From NCBI GenBank assembly GCA_000320545.1, contig ADNK01001624.1, positions 1 to 20,279 of the forward strand: DNA of 20,279 nucleotides. The letters are read 5' to 3'. Below the pieces are notes generated by a model, which was given only the letters and a program-made list of their open reading frames with translations, searched no databases and was not told the DNA's origin. The position numbers and the translations under genes were made by a program. The DNA is from Bigelowiella natans CCMP2755 (taxonomy: Eukaryota; Cercozoa; Chlorarachniophyceae). This document shows, one piece after another, positions 19,465 to 20,279 of the stretch (within the stretch, counting starts at the first letter, position 1; each line of letters opens with the position of its first letter).

Positions 19465-20106
19465 ATGGCGGCCCGTCGGCCCTGCAACAGACGCCAGCGA
19501 TGGGCTTGCCTGCATCTCTCCATCACTGCTATCGCTCTGTGGATCTTCAGTAATCACTATCCTCCCGATATTGCTTCGAATTTTGCGAAGAAGAATGAAG
19601 GAGGAGCAGGAGATCTTCCCCACGTGCTTCAGACAAAAGGGGTGAGCAAGCTCATATCAATGCGGGAAATAAGAGGGGGGCGGCTCGGGAGAGAGCAGGA
19701 GCGGAACTCGCTTCCGATGCATTTAGCACATCCCCTAACCATTATCGAAGTGAGTAAGTGACAAAACCAAATCGCCACAGGTCCCGGTGAAGCTCTTCTG
19801 CGACCCAAGCGAGGTAAAACTGTGTTGGGTGCGGATGCTTGAACGGCAGGACAAAAGGGGGGGGGTGGGGAGGAGAGGGGAGGGGTATTTCAGCTGATCG
19901 GTGGGGAATGGATTGAGGTCCGCCAAAGGCTCCAAGATGGAGAATAGAAGCCGATTAGATCGGCGTTATTACAGGACATCTTCTCCCGTGATGATGGCGA
20001 CAGACAGTGCAGTGTAGGATTTTCTTCAAGTTGATGAATGAACAACATGATGCAGGTTGAACCTGACGCACTCAAGCAGTTAAAGGGCGTCGCTGAATCC
20101 GGACTG
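19465..20106 (+). CDS. rtcB: RtcB-like RNA ligase, 5' exons only, gene runs off the right edge
   Basis: Three phase-0 exons: 19465-19641 (GTGAGC donor), 19781-19813 (GTAAAA donor) and 20056-20106 (GTGAGT donor), 87 residues so far. Exons 2 and 3 give VPVKLFCDPSE followed by VEPDALKQLKGVAESGL. This fits the start of bacterial-type RtcB, where a PVK-W strand is followed by a VE-DA--QL-N-A helix just before the metal-binding MPDVH motif. RtcB joins 2',3'-cyclic-phosphate and 5'-hydroxyl RNA ends in tRNA splicing and RNA repair. The catalytic motifs should lie in exons beyond the window. Exon 1 begins MAARRPCNRRQRWACL and has a short hydrophobic stretch (LSITAIALWIF), so it may be an organelle-targeting or membrane leader. 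The family call rests on about 28 residues and could be wrong. Confidence 0.62.

Positions 20107-20279
<173 letters not shown>

Noticed and set aside
19399-19623. Acidic Ser-rich minus-strand frame
   Set aside because: It looks somewhat protein-like, but it overlaps the plus-strand exon that splices in phase into the RtcB-like exons, and no partner exon was found on the minus strand.

Overview
This window comes from an intron-rich eukaryotic nuclear genome, most likely a microbial eukaryote; a stramenopile or other alga-like protist would fit, but the lineage cannot be fixed from sequence alone. The evidence is many short exons (31 to about 280 nt) joined across GT..AG introns with conserved phase, no operon-like packing, and introns and spacers crowded with (CA)n, (TA)n, (GA)n, TTC, GAT and homopolymer tracts. 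Most long open frames on these repeats (poly-His, poly-Asp, Thr-His, Tyr-Ile) are artefacts. Genes were rebuilt by hand: protein-like stretches were joined wherever a GT donor and AG acceptor kept the reading phase. No transcript evidence was available, so every splice site is a prediction.

Layout. (1) 231-3176, minus: ankyrin-repeat protein, ten exons seen, 3' end outside the window. (2) 4294-7386, plus: MyTH4-FERM protein with one short 5' intron and a hydrophobic segment near the N-terminus. (3) 8465-11822, minus: phytanoyl-CoA-dioxygenase-like (PhyH) oxygenase of about 359 residues in about 14 exons, with an N-terminal membrane anchor. (4) 12262-15873, plus: secreted or ER prolyl-4-hydroxylase-like 2OG-Fe(II) oxygenase fused to Sel1 repeats, nine exons, 640 residues, ending in KTEL. 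(5) 16733-17057, plus: weak candidate for a small gene. (6) 17253-18943, minus: very basic, disordered protein of about 358 residues. (7) 19465 to the right edge, plus: 5' end of a gene resembling the start of bacterial-type RtcB RNA ligase.

The genes are arranged as head-to-head pairs: ankyrin/MyTH4-FERM, PhyH/P4H-Sel1 and basic protein/RtcB-like. Their divergent spacers are about 1.1 kb, 439 bp and 521 bp. The most striking pair is two different 2OG-Fe(II) oxygenases, both predicted to enter the secretory system, transcribed away from a shared 439-bp spacer. This suggests, without proving, co-regulation in ER/Golgi protein or lipid modification. The spacers after the plus-strand genes, above all 15.9-16.6 kb, are rich in CATG and CTAG and contain long perfect palindromes.
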